In this document: one piece after another, positions 1 to 8,785 of the stretch | How positions within the stretch are numbered: position 1 is the first letter of the stretch | How the letters are laid out: every line of letters starts with the position of its first letter | NCBI RefSeq assembly: GCF_002300555.2 | Contig: NZ_NTHN02000040.1 | Span: forward strand, 1-50,189 | Direction: 5' to 3' | Length of the DNA: 50,189 nt | DNA from: Alloyangia mangrovi | GTDB lineage: Bacteria; Pseudomonadota; Alphaproteobacteria; Rhodobacterales; Rhodobacteraceae | Notes under the pieces: generated by a model | Databases searched by the model: none | Told to the model about the DNA's origin: nothing | What the model saw: only the letters and a program-made list of their open reading frames with translations | Made by a program: the position numbers and the translations under genes

Positions 1-999
1 CGCGCCGCCGTCGCGGCGGCGGGGCTGGCCCTCGAGGAGGTCGACGAGCTGGTGCTCGGCAATGCGCTCGCTGCCGGCGGCAATCCCGCGCGGCTGGTGG
101 CGCTGGCGGCGGGGCTGCCCGAGCGGGTGGCCGGGCTGACGCTCGACCGGCAGTGCTGCGGCGGGCTCGACGCGCTGGTGGTCGCCTCCGGGATGATTGC
201 CTCGGGGCAGGCCGAGGTGGTGCTGGCAGGCGGGGTCGAATCCTACTCGCGGCGCCCCTTGCGGCTGCGCACCGACCCGGAGGGCGGCCCGCCCATCGCC
301 TACGACCGCCCGCCCTTTGCGCCCTGGCCCAAGCTGGACCCAGAGATGGATGCTGCGGCCGACGCGCTGGGGCAGGAGGGCAGGATTTCCCGGGCGGCGC
401 AGGATTTCTGGGCGATCGAGAGCCACCGCAAGGCGCTCTGCGCCGATCTCTCCGGAGAGATCGTCCCGCTCGCAGGATTGGAGGGCGACGCCTTCACGCG
501 GGCGCTCTCGCCACGGCTGGCGGCGCGGGCGCCGGTGCTCTCGGGCTCGATCACCTCGGCCAATGCGGCCGTGGCGGCGGATGGGGCGGCGCTTTGCGTT
601 CTGGTCTCGGAGCGGGTGGCGGCGCGGCTCGGGCGGCAGGGCCTCCGCTATCTCGGCGGGCTGACGCTGGGCGGGCGGCCAGACCGTCCCGGGCTCGCAC
701 CGGTGGCGGCGATCCGCAGCTTGCTCGACCGGCAGGGGCTGCGCGCGGCGGATCTGCGCGTCGCCGAGGTGATGGAGGCCTACGCCGTGCAGGCCATCGC
801 CTGCGTCGAGGGCGCGGGGCTCGATCCCGAGATCGTCAACCCCGGCGGCGGCGGGCTGGCGCGCGGGCACCCGGTGGGGGCCTCGGGCGCGATCAATGCG
901 GTGCGGCTGTTCCACGAGGTGCGGACGCGCGGCGGCACGGGGATCGCGGCCATCGCGGCGGCGGGCGGGCTCGGGACGGCGGTGCTGCTCTCTAGCTGA
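1..999 (+). CDS. Thiolase-family acyltransferase (5' truncated by window edge)
   Basis: The frame is open from base 1, so the true start lies outside the window; 332 codons are visible. Thiolases condense or cleave acyl-CoAs in fatty-acid or ketone metabolism. The nucleophile region reads DRQCCGGLDAL (first Cys codon at 154-156), followed by a GGVES stretch, and the histidine motif GHPVGASGA lies near 865-891. The last family block, normally CxGG with the second catalytic cysteine, reads AAAGGLG here, so that cysteine appears to be alanine. The fold assignment is firm. Whether it is a true biosynthetic or degradative thiolase, or a thiolase-like protein with altered chemistry, is open. The 3' end overlaps the convergent nitroreductase gene by 8 bp. 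Confidence 0.88.
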   Translation, partial: RAAVAAAGLALEEVDELVLGNALAAGGNPARLVALAAGLPERVAGLTLDRQCCGGLDALVVASGMIASGQAEVVLAGGVESYSRRPLRLRTDPEGGPPIAYDRPPFAPWPKLDPEMDAAADALGQEGRISRAAQDFWAIESHRKALCADLSGEIVPLAGLEGDAFTRALSPRLAARAPVLSGSITSANAAVAADGAALCVLVSERVAARLGRQGLRYLGGLTLGGRPDRPGLAPVAAIRSLLDRQGLRAADLRVAEVMEAYAVQAIACVEGAGLDPEIVNPGGGGLARGHPVGASGAINAVRLFHEVRTRGGTGIAAIAAAGGLGTAVLLSS

Positions 1000-1672
1000 A
1001 GCCGCGCAGGGTGGCGAAGGCCTCGAGCGGGTCGCGGGCGGTTTCGACCCCGTTCGCCGGGGCCGCGGGATCGGCACGCCCCAGCGCCATGCCGCAGACC
1101 ACCATTTCGTCCTCGCCGAGCCCGAGATGGGCGTGGGCGACATCGGCATGGTTCGCCAAAGCGCCAATGCCGCAGGTGGCGTAGCCCATGCCCTGTGCGG
1201 CGACCATCAAGGCCATCAGCGACATGCCGAGGTCCATGAAGCAGCCCTTGCCCATCTCGGGGTCGATGGTCACGACGATGCCGACCGGGGCGCCGAAGAA
1301 GCCGTAGTTGCGGGTGAACTGCGCACGGCGGCCCTCAAGATCGCGGCGCTGGATCCCCAGCGCGGCATAGAGCGCGTAGCCCGCGGCGCGCTGCTTGGCC
1401 TTCAGCCCGGGCGGCATGGGATTGGGGAAGTAGGAATATTGCGCGACCTGCGGACGGCCCTCCTCGATGGCGCCGAGCAGCGTGGCACTCAGCTCGGCCA
1501 GCGGCGTGCCGGTGAGCGCGTGGAACCGGCCGGGCTGCAGGTTGGCGCCGCTCGGCGCCGAGCGTGCCGCGCGCAGGATCCGCTCGAGATCGGCGCGCGG
1601 CACGGGGTCTTTCAGGAAGGCGCGGGCGGAGCGGCGCGCGAAGAGCAGCGACTCCGCCGGCGTGAGGCTCAT
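992..1672 (-). CDS. Nitroreductase-family FMN oxidoreductase
   Basis: This 226-aa protein has the normal length of the family of FMN-dependent NAD(P)H oxidoreductases. The N-terminal FMN-phosphate region ARRSARAF (residues 12-19) and SAPSGANLQP (37-46) are both typical. A glycine-rich segment around residues 164-178 (GMGYATCGIGAL) fits the second flavin-binding region. It starts 7 bp after the bioY stop, so it is probably the last gene of a bioMNY transcript, and it ends convergent with the thiolase gene. The substrate cannot be read from sequence. Placement after biotin uptake genes is suggestive only; nothing here shows a role in biotin metabolism. Confidence 0.9.
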   Translation of the reverse strand: MSLTPAESLLFARRSARAFLKDPVPRADLERILRAARSAPSGANLQPGRFHALTGTPLAELSATLLGAIEEGRPQVAQYSYFPNPMPPGLKAKQRAAGYALYAALGIQRRDLEGRRAQFTRNYGFFGAPVGIVVTIDPEMGKGCFMDLGMSLMALMVAAQGMGYATCGIGALANHADVAHAHLGLGEDEMVVCGMALGRADPAAPANGVETARDPLEAFATLRGFS

Positions 1673-1679
1673 GCCGGGA

Positions 1680-2222
1680 TCACCCGCGCGAGAGCACGCT
1701 CGCGGGGCGCGAGCGGGCCAGCGCCGAGGTGATGAGCCCCGCCAGAACGGCCTTGATCACGTCACCGGGGATGAAGGCGGTGACGAGCAGGGCCGCTTCG
1801 GGCAGGGTCTTTCCGAGGGTGACCGACATGCCGAGAACGCCGAAGACATAGAGCACGAGGATGCCGCCGACCCCCGAGGCGATGGCGGAGACCAGCGCGA
1901 GGTTGCCGCGCCAGCGCTCGACGATGAGGCCGGTGACGAAGGCGGCAAAGGGCCAGCCGACGAGGAAGCCCACGGTGGGCGAGGCGAAGACGCCGAGTCC
2001 GCCGCGGCCGCCCGCCAGCAGCGGCAGGCCGAGCGCCACCAGCGCGATGAACAGCAGGCAGGCCAGCGCGCCGCGTTTCGCGCCCAGCACCGTGCCTGCC
2101 AGCATTACGCCGAGCGTCTGCGCGGTGATCGGCACGCCGAAGGCGAGGGTGAACTTGGGGATCAGCCCGAGCCCGGCGATGAGCGCGGCAAAGAGCGCGA
2201 TATGGGTAAGATTGCGTTCCAA
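1680..2222 (-). CDS. bioY: BioY, substrate-binding S component of the biotin ECF transporter
   Basis: BioY is the integral membrane protein that binds biotin in energy-coupling-factor transporters. The 180-aa product is almost wholly hydrophobic, with about six membrane segments. It carries the family block PITAQTLGVM at residues 31-40, a glycine-rich loop at 70-77 and PTVGFLVGW at 82-90. It lies 12 bp after bioN and just ahead of the nitroreductase gene. With bioM and bioN it forms the complete dedicated BioMNY system known from alphaproteobacteria. No BioR-type operator of the TTATAGATAA kind was seen upstream of bioM. Confidence 0.95.
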   Translation of the reverse strand: MERNLTHIALFAALIAGLGLIPKFTLAFGVPITAQTLGVMLAGTVLGAKRGALACLLFIALVALGLPLLAGGRGGLGVFASPTVGFLVGWPFAAFVTGLIVERWRGNLALVSAIASGVGGILVLYVFGVLGMSVTLGKTLPEAALLVTAFIPGDVIKAVLAGLITSALARSRPASVLSRG

Positions 2223-2234
2223 GGGCGGATCCTC

Positions 2235-2852
2235 CTATCCGGTAAATTCGGGCGGTTCGACACCGCCCCGGGCGCGAAGCGCCTCGGCGACATGTTCTGC
2301 ATCATCGATGGCCAGAGCCGCAAGGGGCATGACGACCTGCCATCCGGCGCGGCGGGCCGAGCGGGCGCGCCAGGCCTCGGTGAGAAGCCCGCCCTTGCGG
2401 GCGATCGAGGGGGTGAAACGGACCGCCAGCGCCACCGACAGCTCCAGCGCGCGGGTCGAGAGACCAAAGCGGCGGAAGGGGGCCAGCAGCCACGCGGCAA
2501 CGGCGACCATGTCGGTCAGCCGCGTGGTCATGGTGACGAAATTCGCGAGGCTCAGCGCCGCCAGCAGGCGCAAGGCGACGGCAAGGCCCTCGGCGAGCTG
2601 GCCGGTGACCAGATGCCAGACCGCGATCAGCCCGAGGAAGGGCAGCAGGATGCGCAGGCTGCGCGCGGCCTCGGCGGCGAATGCGAGCCCCCCGGAGAGG
2701 ACAAGGGCCACCACCGCGGCGAGCGCGATCGCAAGATGCCACGGATCCTGCAAGGCAAAGAGCCCGACGGTCGCCAGCGACAGCGCCGCGAGCTTGACAC
2801 CCGCGGGCACGCGGTGGGCCCAGGTCTCAACCGGCGAGGTCAGAGAGATCAT
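2235..2852 (-). CDS. bioN: BioN, EcfT transmembrane coupling component of the biotin transporter
   Basis: EcfT-type proteins couple the ATPase to the S component through cytoplasmic Ala-Arg-Xaa motifs. This 205-aa protein has hydrophobic segments near residues 22-56 and 68-84 and two such motifs, ARS at 163-165 and ARG at 194-196. Its start lies inside the 3' end of bioM (26-bp overlap), which implies translational coupling. It is shorter than standalone EcfT proteins, as is usual for BioN. The assignment rests on fold features and on the neighbours bioM and bioY. Confidence 0.92.
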   Translation of the reverse strand: MISLTSPVETWAHRVPAGVKLAALSLATVGLFALQDPWHLAIALAAVVALVLSGGLAFAAEAARSLRILLPFLGLIAVWHLVTGQLAEGLAVALRLLAALSLANFVTMTTRLTDMVAVAAWLLAPFRRFGLSTRALELSVALAVRFTPSIARKGGLLTEAWRARSARRAGWQVVMPLAALAIDDAEHVAEALRARGGVEPPEFTG

Positions 2853-3540
2853 CGCGCCCTCCCCAGAGGCGCATTTGCGCCTCGAACTGCGGCAGCAGCT
2901 CGCTTGGTGTCCCGTCGGCGCGCAGCCTGCCCTCGTCGATCCAGATCACCCGGTCGTAGTGGCGCACGCTCTCGGGGTCGTGGGTGATGTGCAGGATGCG
3001 GGCCTCGACCTCGTCGACGTAGCGCATGAGCTGCATGCGGGTGGGGATGTCGAGCCCGGAATAGGGCTCGTCCAGCACGATCAGCGCAGGCCGCATCGCC
3101 AGCACCGCCATCAGGCAGACCAGCTGCTTCTGCCCCTGCGAGAGCCCATGCGTCGGCGCCGAGGCCCAGTGGCTCTTGCCGAAATGGGCGAGGATGGTCT
3201 GCACCTCGCGCGCCGCCTCGGCGCGGGAGCGGCCGAGCTGTATCAGGCCGAAGGCGATCTCTTCCTCGACGGTGGGGAAGATGATCTGGTGGTCGGGGTT
3301 CTGGAACAGGATGCCGACCGAGCGCAGCGCCGCCTTGCGGTCGCGCGCCATGTCGCGGCCATCGATCTCGGCGCTGCCCGCGTCGGGCACCTGCAGCCCG
3401 GCGATCACCCGCGCGAGGGTGGTCTTGCCCGACCCGTTGCGCCCAACTATGCCGATGCGCCGCTCCCCCGCGTTCAGCGAGATCTGCCGCAGGGCCTCCA
3501 CCCCGCCAAGCTTCACCGAGACATTCCTGAGCTGCAGCAC
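2827..3540 (-). CDS. bioM: BioM, ATPase component of the biotin ECF transporter
   Basis: This 237-aa ABC ATPase energises biotin import with BioN and BioY. All motifs are present: Walker A GRNGSGKT (33-40), Q-loop FQNPD (79-83), signature LSQGQ (133-137), Walker B ALIVLDEP (152-159) and H-switch HITHD (184-188). A single ATPase gene instead of a paralogous EcfA/EcfA' pair fits the BioMNY type. It is the first gene of the leftward bioM-bioN-bioY-nitroreductase unit. The promoter should lie in 3541-3637, where no clear operator was recognised. Confidence 0.94.
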   Translation of the reverse strand: MLQLRNVSVKLGGVEALRQISLNAGERRIGIVGRNGSGKTTLARVIAGLQVPDAGSAEIDGRDMARDRKAALRSVGILFQNPDHQIIFPTVEEEIAFGLIQLGRSRAEAAREVQTILAHFGKSHWASAPTHGLSQGQKQLVCLMAVLAMRPALIVLDEPYSGLDIPTRMQLMRYVDEVEARILHITHDPESVRHYDRVIWIDEGRLRADGTPSELLPQFEAQMRLWGGRDDLSDLAG

Positions 3541-3637
3541 CCGCGCTTTCCTCTGCGATCCGACGTCGGCCCGGGGTACGACGCGCGGCGGTGGGGTTGC
3601 AATCCCTTCCGTGCCCTCGGGGGCATGGGCAGGGACA

Positions 3638-3664
3638 GCAGGCGCCCGCCGGGCGGGCGCCTGC
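3638..3664 (-). terminator. GC-rich hairpin just after the PepSY gene
   Basis: Perfect 13-bp arms (3638-3650 and 3652-3664) are separated by one base, so the actual loop would open a few pairs. It starts 5 bp past the PepSY stop codon in the direction of transcription, before the bioM promoter region. No strong U-tract follows, so it may be a weak terminator or an mRNA 3'-end stabiliser. Confidence 0.6.
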
Positions 3665-3669
3665 CCGCG

Positions 3670-5019
3670 TCATGCCAGTGCCTTGCGCCGTTGCGTGAGG
3701 TGAACCGCGACCTCCACCGCCGCGAGACCCAGCATCGAAAGGCCGACCAGCGGGAAGAAGACCCCCGCCGCGACCGCCATCAGCAGCAGCGTGCGGGGAA
3801 TGCGCCAGTCGGAAGGGACTTGCGGCACACCGAGCGCCCCGGAGGGGCGACGCTTCCACCACATCACGCCTCCGGACAGGCAGAGCCCGACCATGGCGAG
3901 ACAGGCGAGCAGCAGCACGATCTGGTTCGCGAGCCCCCATTCCTGTCCCATGTGCACCGAGATTCCCCATTCCGCCCAGCGGCCGAGCGTGCCGAGAGCC
4001 GCCAGCCCCGCGTCGTAGAGCACCGCGCCGCTGTACTGGTCGAGGTGGATGACCCGCTCGAAGGTGATGTCATCGGGGTAGACCGAGGCGGTGAAGACCC
4101 CCTCGGGGCCACCCGGCATCGAGACCGCGTAGCCCGGCACGATGCCCAGATCCTCCACCGTCGCGATCACCTGGTCGAGCGTCTGCGGCACGCCCTCTGC
4201 CGCGCCGGACAGCGGCACGGTCTGTTTTTCGATGATCCAGGGCGCGCGGTCGGTGACCTCGGCGAGCGGCACGGTCGAGGCGGGCAGGCCGGACCAGTAG
4301 CCCTCGGGCATGCCGAGGCCGAGGGCATTGGTATACTCGTAGAACTTGCCGCCCCAGATCGCCGACCAGGGCAGACCGGTCAGGGCGAGGAAGACGATGA
4401 AGACGCCGGCATAGAGCCCGGTGACCGCATGCAGGTCACGCCACCACGGACGCCCACGCTTGGCCTTGATGGTCGTGGTGCTGAGTCCCTTGCCGCGCGG
4501 CCACCACAGGTAGACGCCGCTGGCAACCAAGAGCACCATCCAGCCCGCGGCCATCTCGATCAGCCGGTTGCCGAGCCAGCCGACGTACTCCAGCGAATGC
4601 AGCTTGCGCACCACGTACATCGCCGGGCTGCCGGCGGCGCCGCTGTCCCAGAGCGTGCCGAGCACGTCGCCGGTATAGGGGTTCACGTAGACCGTGTCCT
4701 TCAGCCCGTCCTCGCCAAGGATGTCGACCTCGGCGCTGCGGGTCTCGGAGGCGGGCGGGGTGTAGGCCTTCAGCGCGCCGGGGTGCGCCTCGAGCGCGGC
4801 GGCGGCAATCTGCGAGGGGGCGAGCTGCGTGGCCGCCGGTTCGACGACGCGCAGGCGGGCATAGGCCGCGTCGTTGATTTCGTCCTTGAAGAGGTAGATG
4901 CCCCCGGTGATCGCGAGGATCAGCACGAAGGGAAGGATCACCAGTCCGGCGATGAAGTGCCAGCGCCACACGGCGCGGTAGAGCGCGGCCGAGGCGGCGC
5001 GTTGCGTTGTTTCCGACAT
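3670..5019 (-). CDS. PepSY-associated transmembrane protein (PiuB-like)
   Basis: The 449-aa protein has the layout of PepSY_TM-family inner-membrane proteins: a first membrane helix near residues 18-44 with WRWHFIAGL, a long periplasmic region, a helix around 155-175 (VLLVASGVYLWWPRGKG), another around 205-225, and a C-terminal pair. Relatives occur beside TonB-dependent receptors or metal-uptake genes and are thought to act as iron or flavin reductases, but the biochemistry is not settled. The conserved histidines in the helices fit electron transfer. The small cysteine/histidine protein 100 bp upstream is probably co-transcribed. No receptor gene lies next to it. Confidence 0.85.
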   Translation of the reverse strand: MSETTQRAASAALYRAVWRWHFIAGLVILPFVLILAITGGIYLFKDEINDAAYARLRVVEPAATQLAPSQIAAAALEAHPGALKAYTPPASETRSAEVDILGEDGLKDTVYVNPYTGDVLGTLWDSGAAGSPAMYVVRKLHSLEYVGWLGNRLIEMAAGWMVLLVASGVYLWWPRGKGLSTTTIKAKRGRPWWRDLHAVTGLYAGVFIVFLALTGLPWSAIWGGKFYEYTNALGLGMPEGYWSGLPASTVPLAEVTDRAPWIIEKQTVPLSGAAEGVPQTLDQVIATVEDLGIVPGYAVSMPGGPEGVFTASVYPDDITFERVIHLDQYSGAVLYDAGLAALGTLGRWAEWGISVHMGQEWGLANQIVLLLACLAMVGLCLSGGVMWWKRRPSGALGVPQVPSDWRIPRTLLLMAVAAGVFFPLVGLSMLGLAAVEVAVHLTQRRKALA

Positions 5020-5118
5020 GAGTCAATTCCGAGCGGCCCGGCAGGCCGCCGGGCGTGACAAGGGCGCCTCGGGGCAGGGCCACCAAGGCAGGGTTCCGGG
5101 AAGCACGGCGCGAGGCCG

Positions 5119-5466
5119 TCAGACGGAAACCGGGGGCGCCCGCGTGGAATGACAGAGGTTGCGCGCCTGCGCGGCACGGTGCAGATCATCGCGGCTCCGC
5201 CAGCCGTCATGCGGCTCGAAGAGCAGGGCCCGACCGCCATGGGCGCTCTCGGGCGCCTCCGGCAGGCCGTGGCAGAGCGGGCAATGGTGATCCGCCCCCG
5301 CCGTCTTGCCGCAGAGCTCGTCGATCGAGCCGCCAAAGGCCAGGGCATAGGCCTGAAGCTCGGCGGTGGTGCGATCCGGGGCCATGCGCGCGGCAGACAC
5401 CACGCTCGACAGTGCCAGAAGCACTCCGAGGCACAGGATAACCGCAAGGACCGCCCGATGTCGCAT
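5119..5466 (-). CDS. Small exported Cys/His-rich protein, DUF2946-like
   Basis: This 115-aa protein begins with a hydrophobic segment (residues 6-25, AVLAVILCLGVLLALSSVVSA) that looks like a signal peptide or membrane anchor. The remainder carries LCGKTAG and HHCPLCHGLPEAP around residues 51-70, a possible metal or haem site. The arrangement resembles DUF2946 proteins, which often accompany PepSY proteins and copper- or iron-related genes, but I cannot confirm membership by eye. It sits directly upstream of the PepSY gene in the same direction. Function unknown; a periplasmic metal-handling role is an inference. Confidence 0.6.
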   Translation of the reverse strand: MRHRAVLAVILCLGVLLALSSVVSAARMAPDRTTAELQAYALAFGGSIDELCGKTAGADHHCPLCHGLPEAPESAHGGRALLFEPHDGWRSRDDLHRAAQARNLCHSTRAPPVSV

Positions 5467-5535
5467 GCAGCTCTCTTGGCACGTGACCGCCGTCGGCGGA
5501 AGACCGGAATTCTGTCCTCGCGGTCATCTTGCGCC

Positions 5536-6879
5536 CTAGAGCGGCGTGATTTCCAACGTCACGCCGGGATCGGGGCGCACGGTCATGTGCATGATCGGCT
5601 CGGGGCGCGGTCCCTTCGGCGTGAAGCGGTAGCGCGCCAGCAGCGTCGCGAGGATGATCCCCGCCTGCATCATGGCGAAATTCGCCCCCACGCAAATCCG
5701 CGGCCCGGCGCCGAAGGGCAGGTGCAGGTAGCGATCCCGCGTCTGTCCCGGGGCAAAGCGCGTGGGAACGAACTGGTCGGGCCGCTCCCAATAGGCGTGG
5801 TGGCGGTGCAGCGCCCAGGTGTTGACGAAGATCGTCTCGCGCGGGCGGATCTCGCGGTCATAGAGCGTGTCGGCCGCGCGCACGTTGCGCGCCAGCATGC
5901 CCACCGGCGGGTAGAGCCGCATGGTCTCGTCGAGAACGGCGGTGATGCCGGGCATGCGCTCGAGCTCCGCGTGCCCGCAGCGCCCGCCCTGCAGCACGTC
6001 TCTTGCCTCCGCCCGCGCGCGCGCCTGCGCCGGCTCGTCACGGGCCAGCAGGTAGAGCGCCCAGGCCAGCGACAGCGCCGTGGTCTCATGGCCCGCGACG
6101 ATGAAGAACTGCATGTTATGCAGAAGGTCCTTGGGCGACATGGTGCGGCCGCTCTCGGGGTCCCGCGCTGCCAGCATGTGATCGAGCAGATCGTCGGCCC
6201 CGCCCGTCGCCTCGCGCCGCCGCGCCTCGATGGCGCGGGACACCATGGCGTGCATCGTCTTCACCGCGCCCCGCCCGAAGAGCTCGGCCGGGCGCGGCAC
6301 CCAGGGCGGCACCTCGAGGAAATCCAGCAGCGAGGCCCGGCCCACGGTCAGGAAATAGCGGGTGATCGCCTCGCCGTAGGCCTCCGCATCGAAGTGCTCA
6401 CGCCCCGAGAGCGCCACGTCGCAGATCACGTCGAAGGTGGCCGAGAGCATCTCGGAGACCATCTCGGCGCTGCCCCGGCCGGCGAGCCGGTCGCAGGCGC
6501 GCTCGGCGGTGGCGGTCATCACCGGCGCCAGCGCCTCGACGTTGCGGGCGGCGAAGACCGGGGCGATGGCGCGGCGCTGCCAGCGCCACTGCGCGCCCTC
6601 GGAGGTGAAGAGGCTGTCGCCCACCGCCGGGCGCAGCATCCGCAGCATGACCTCGGACTTGGGGTAGTTCTCGACGTTGTCGAGGAACAGCCGCTTCATC
6701 CCCTCGGGGCCCTGCACCATGTGCCAGCGGGCATGACCCGTGGTGCCGGTGACGATGGGCTGGGTGTAGGCGATGGCGGGGATGATCCGCAGCACGTTGC
6801 TGCGCGCGGCCCGAAGGCTCGCGAGCATCCCCAGCGGCTCGGTCGCCGGTTCGATGCGCGGCGGCAGCGTCTGCGTCAT
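5536..6879 (-). CDS. Cytochrome P450
   Basis: This soluble 447-aa P450 has the I-helix oxygen-activation motif AGHETT (262-267), the K-helix ETMR (318-321) and the haem-ligand loop FGAGPRICVG (389-398) with Cys396 as the axial thiolate. There is no N-terminal membrane anchor, as expected for a bacterial enzyme. The K-helix continuation LYPP and the overall length resemble CYP4/BM3-like bacterial P450s that hydroxylate fatty acids or terpenoids more than the shorter CYP101 type. No ferredoxin or reductase gene is adjacent, so the electron donor must come from elsewhere. A GGGAGA ribosome site precedes the ATG at 6879. Confidence 0.95.
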   Translation of the reverse strand: MTQTLPPRIEPATEPLGMLASLRAARSNVLRIIPAIAYTQPIVTGTTGHARWHMVQGPEGMKRLFLDNVENYPKSEVMLRMLRPAVGDSLFTSEGAQWRWQRRAIAPVFAARNVEALAPVMTATAERACDRLAGRGSAEMVSEMLSATFDVICDVALSGREHFDAEAYGEAITRYFLTVGRASLLDFLEVPPWVPRPAELFGRGAVKTMHAMVSRAIEARRREATGGADDLLDHMLAARDPESGRTMSPKDLLHNMQFFIVAGHETTALSLAWALYLLARDEPAQARARAEARDVLQGGRCGHAELERMPGITAVLDETMRLYPPVGMLARNVRAADTLYDREIRPRETIFVNTWALHRHHAYWERPDQFVPTRFAPGQTRDRYLHLPFGAGPRICVGANFAMMQAGIILATLLARYRFTPKGPRPEPIMHMTVRPDPGVTLEITPL

Positions 6880-7007
6880 GTCTTCTCCCTAGCCGGACTA
6901 TGGGAAACTTATGCTCTGCGCGGCGCTGATCAAGGCATCGGCGGGCAGGGCGGCCCCCGGCTGGAGGCAGCTCAAACACGCGGCTTTTCCGACGGGGGCG
7001 CGGTGGC

Positions 7008-8297
7008 TCAGCGTACGAGGCTGGGCAACCAGAGCGCCAGCGGCGGGAACAGCGCCACGAGGATCACCACCACCAGGATCGCCAGCAGGAACGGCAGGGC
7101 CGCGGCGACAACGAACTCGAAGGGCCGCCCGGAGATATTGGTGATGACATAGAGCACCATGCCGAAAGGCGGCGTGGCCTCTCCGATGACCAGCAGCATG
7201 ATCATGATGATCCCGAAATGCACCGGGTCGAAACCGTAGAGCACCATGATCGGCACGAGGATCGGGGTCAGGATATTGATCGCAACGGCGACCGACATGA
7301 AGCAGCCGATCGCGAGCAGGAAGACCATTACGAGCAGCATGATGACCGCCGGGCTGTCGGACAGGCCGATCAGCCAGGTCGCGATGGTCGTCGGCAGTTT
7401 CACCCGTGTCAGGATCCAGGCCAGTACCGCCGAACAGCCGAGGATGAACATGATCGTGGCGGAATCGTAGGTCGAGCGCCGCAACACCCCGATCACCGCG
7501 CGCAGCCCCATCGAGCGATAGAGCACGGTTGCGAGGAAAAAGGCCCAGAGCCCGGCGACGGCGGCCGCCTCGGTTGCGGTGAATATTCCGAGCATGATGC
7601 CGCCCAAGAGGATGACCGGGGTGAGCAGCGCGCCGAAGGCCGACAGGAATGAGGCCCAGAGTCGGGCCAGCCCGGGGAAGCTGCCGCGGGGATAGTTGAA
7701 GCGCCGCGCGTGCCAGGCCGACAGCAGCATCAGCGCCGCCGCCATCAGCAGGCCCGGCAGTATCCCGGCCAGCAGCATGTCCGTCGCGCTGACCTGAGCG
7801 AGGATCGCATAGAGGATCGCGGGAATGCTGGGCGGGATGATCGGCCCGATCAGCGACGATGCCACCGTGACGCCGATGGTTGTGCGGTCATCGTAGTTGG
7901 CCTCGCGCATGGCGCGGATCTCGATGTTCCCGAGGCCCGCCGCATCGGCGGTTCCCGAGCCGGACATGCCCGCGAAGAGCATGCTCGCCAGCACGTTCAC
8001 CTGCGCCAGCCCGCCGCGCATCGGCGAGACGAGGTCCTTGGCGAAGGTGAAGAGGCGGGTGGTTGCGCCGCTCTCGTTCATCAGGTGTCCGACGAAGATA
8101 AACATCGGGATCGCCAGCAACGTGAAGGAGTCGATCCCCGCGACGACCCGCTGCACGATGATCTCGTAGGGGATGGAATCGATGCCGCGCGTCGCCCCAA
8201 AATAGATGAGGCCGGAAAGACCCATGGCGAAGGCGGCTCCGAGGCCGAGCCCCAGCAGCACGACCAGATAGCCGAGCATGGCAAAGCCCTGGATCAT
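7008..8297 (-). CDS. dctM: TRAP transporter large permease, DctM type (system 1)
   Basis: The 429-aa, 12-helix protein is the ion-coupled transport subunit of a tripartite carboxylate transporter in the inner membrane. It contains the family block GIDSFTLLAIPMFIFVGHLM near residues 54-73, the FAGMSGSGTADAAG loop near 108-121 and the IGPIIPPSIPAILY segment near 149-162. Its start overlaps dctQ by 4 bp (8294-8297). It closes the P-Q-M operon. Confidence 0.95.
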   Translation of the reverse strand: MIQGFAMLGYLVVLLGLGLGAAFAMGLSGLIYFGATRGIDSIPYEIIVQRVVAGIDSFTLLAIPMFIFVGHLMNESGATTRLFTFAKDLVSPMRGGLAQVNVLASMLFAGMSGSGTADAAGLGNIEIRAMREANYDDRTTIGVTVASSLIGPIIPPSIPAILYAILAQVSATDMLLAGILPGLLMAAALMLLSAWHARRFNYPRGSFPGLARLWASFLSAFGALLTPVILLGGIMLGIFTATEAAAVAGLWAFFLATVLYRSMGLRAVIGVLRRSTYDSATIMFILGCSAVLAWILTRVKLPTTIATWLIGLSDSPAVIMLLVMVFLLAIGCFMSVAVAINILTPILVPIMVLYGFDPVHFGIIMIMLLVIGEATPPFGMVLYVITNISGRPFEFVVAAALPFLLAILVVVILVALFPPLALWLPSLVR

Positions 8298-8785
8298 CCG
8301 ATGTCCTCCTGCGGCTGTGCCGCTTGTTCAGGCATGGGCAGGAGTTGCAGGGCGAGCAGCGCCGCGGACACCAGCGTGCCGATGACCACCGGCAGGTAGA
8401 ACATGCCGTGATTGGCCCAGGCCATCGTGGCCAGCGGGTGATCCCAGGACGAGCGTGTCAGTTGCAGCCCGCCCCAGGCCAGACAGAGCAGAAAGACCAG
8501 CGCCAGGACCCTGTGTGAGCAGCGCAGAAGCCGCAGCGCCTCGGGCGAGCGGATCGACCGTTCGAGTATGTCGATCTTGAGATGCCCGCCGTCTGCCGTC
8601 ACTAGGATCAGGCCGAAGAACACCATGTAGACGTTCAGAAGCCGTGCCAGTTCCTCGCTCCAGACCATCGATATCCCGGCGTATCGGTAGGCTACCTGTG
8701 CGACGATCGCGCACAGGAAGCCCGCGAAGGCGAAGGTGGCGATGGCGTCGCTCACCTTCACGATCAGCTGCGTGGCACGCTTCAA
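8294..8785 (-). CDS. dctQ: TRAP transporter small permease, DctQ type (system 1)
   Basis: This 163-aa protein with four predicted membrane helices has the usual DctQ features: a first helix, the segment VWSEELARLLNVYMVFFGL near residues 41-59, and a final hydrophobic helix before a short cytoplasmic tail. The small subunit scaffolds the binding protein and the large subunit. It overlaps dctP upstream and dctM downstream by 4 bp each, so the three subunits are translationally coupled. Confidence 0.93.
   Translation of the reverse strand: MKRATQLIVKVSDAIATFAFAGFLCAIVAQVAYRYAGISMVWSEELARLLNVYMVFFGLILVTADGGHLKIDILERSIRSPEALRLLRCSHRVLALVFLLCLAWGGLQLTRSSWDHPLATMAWANHGMFYLPVVIGTLVSAALLALQLLPMPEQAAQPQEDIG

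Noticed and set aside
3541-3637. BioR-type operator upstream of bioM
   Set aside because: No TTATAGATAA-like palindrome could be found there.
1467-5058. Very long plus-strand open frames (about 500 and 1,065 codons) across the biotin and PepSY genes
   Set aside because: They are antisense to well-supported genes; the translations are low-complexity Arg/Ala/Gly/Pro text typical of GC-rich shadows.
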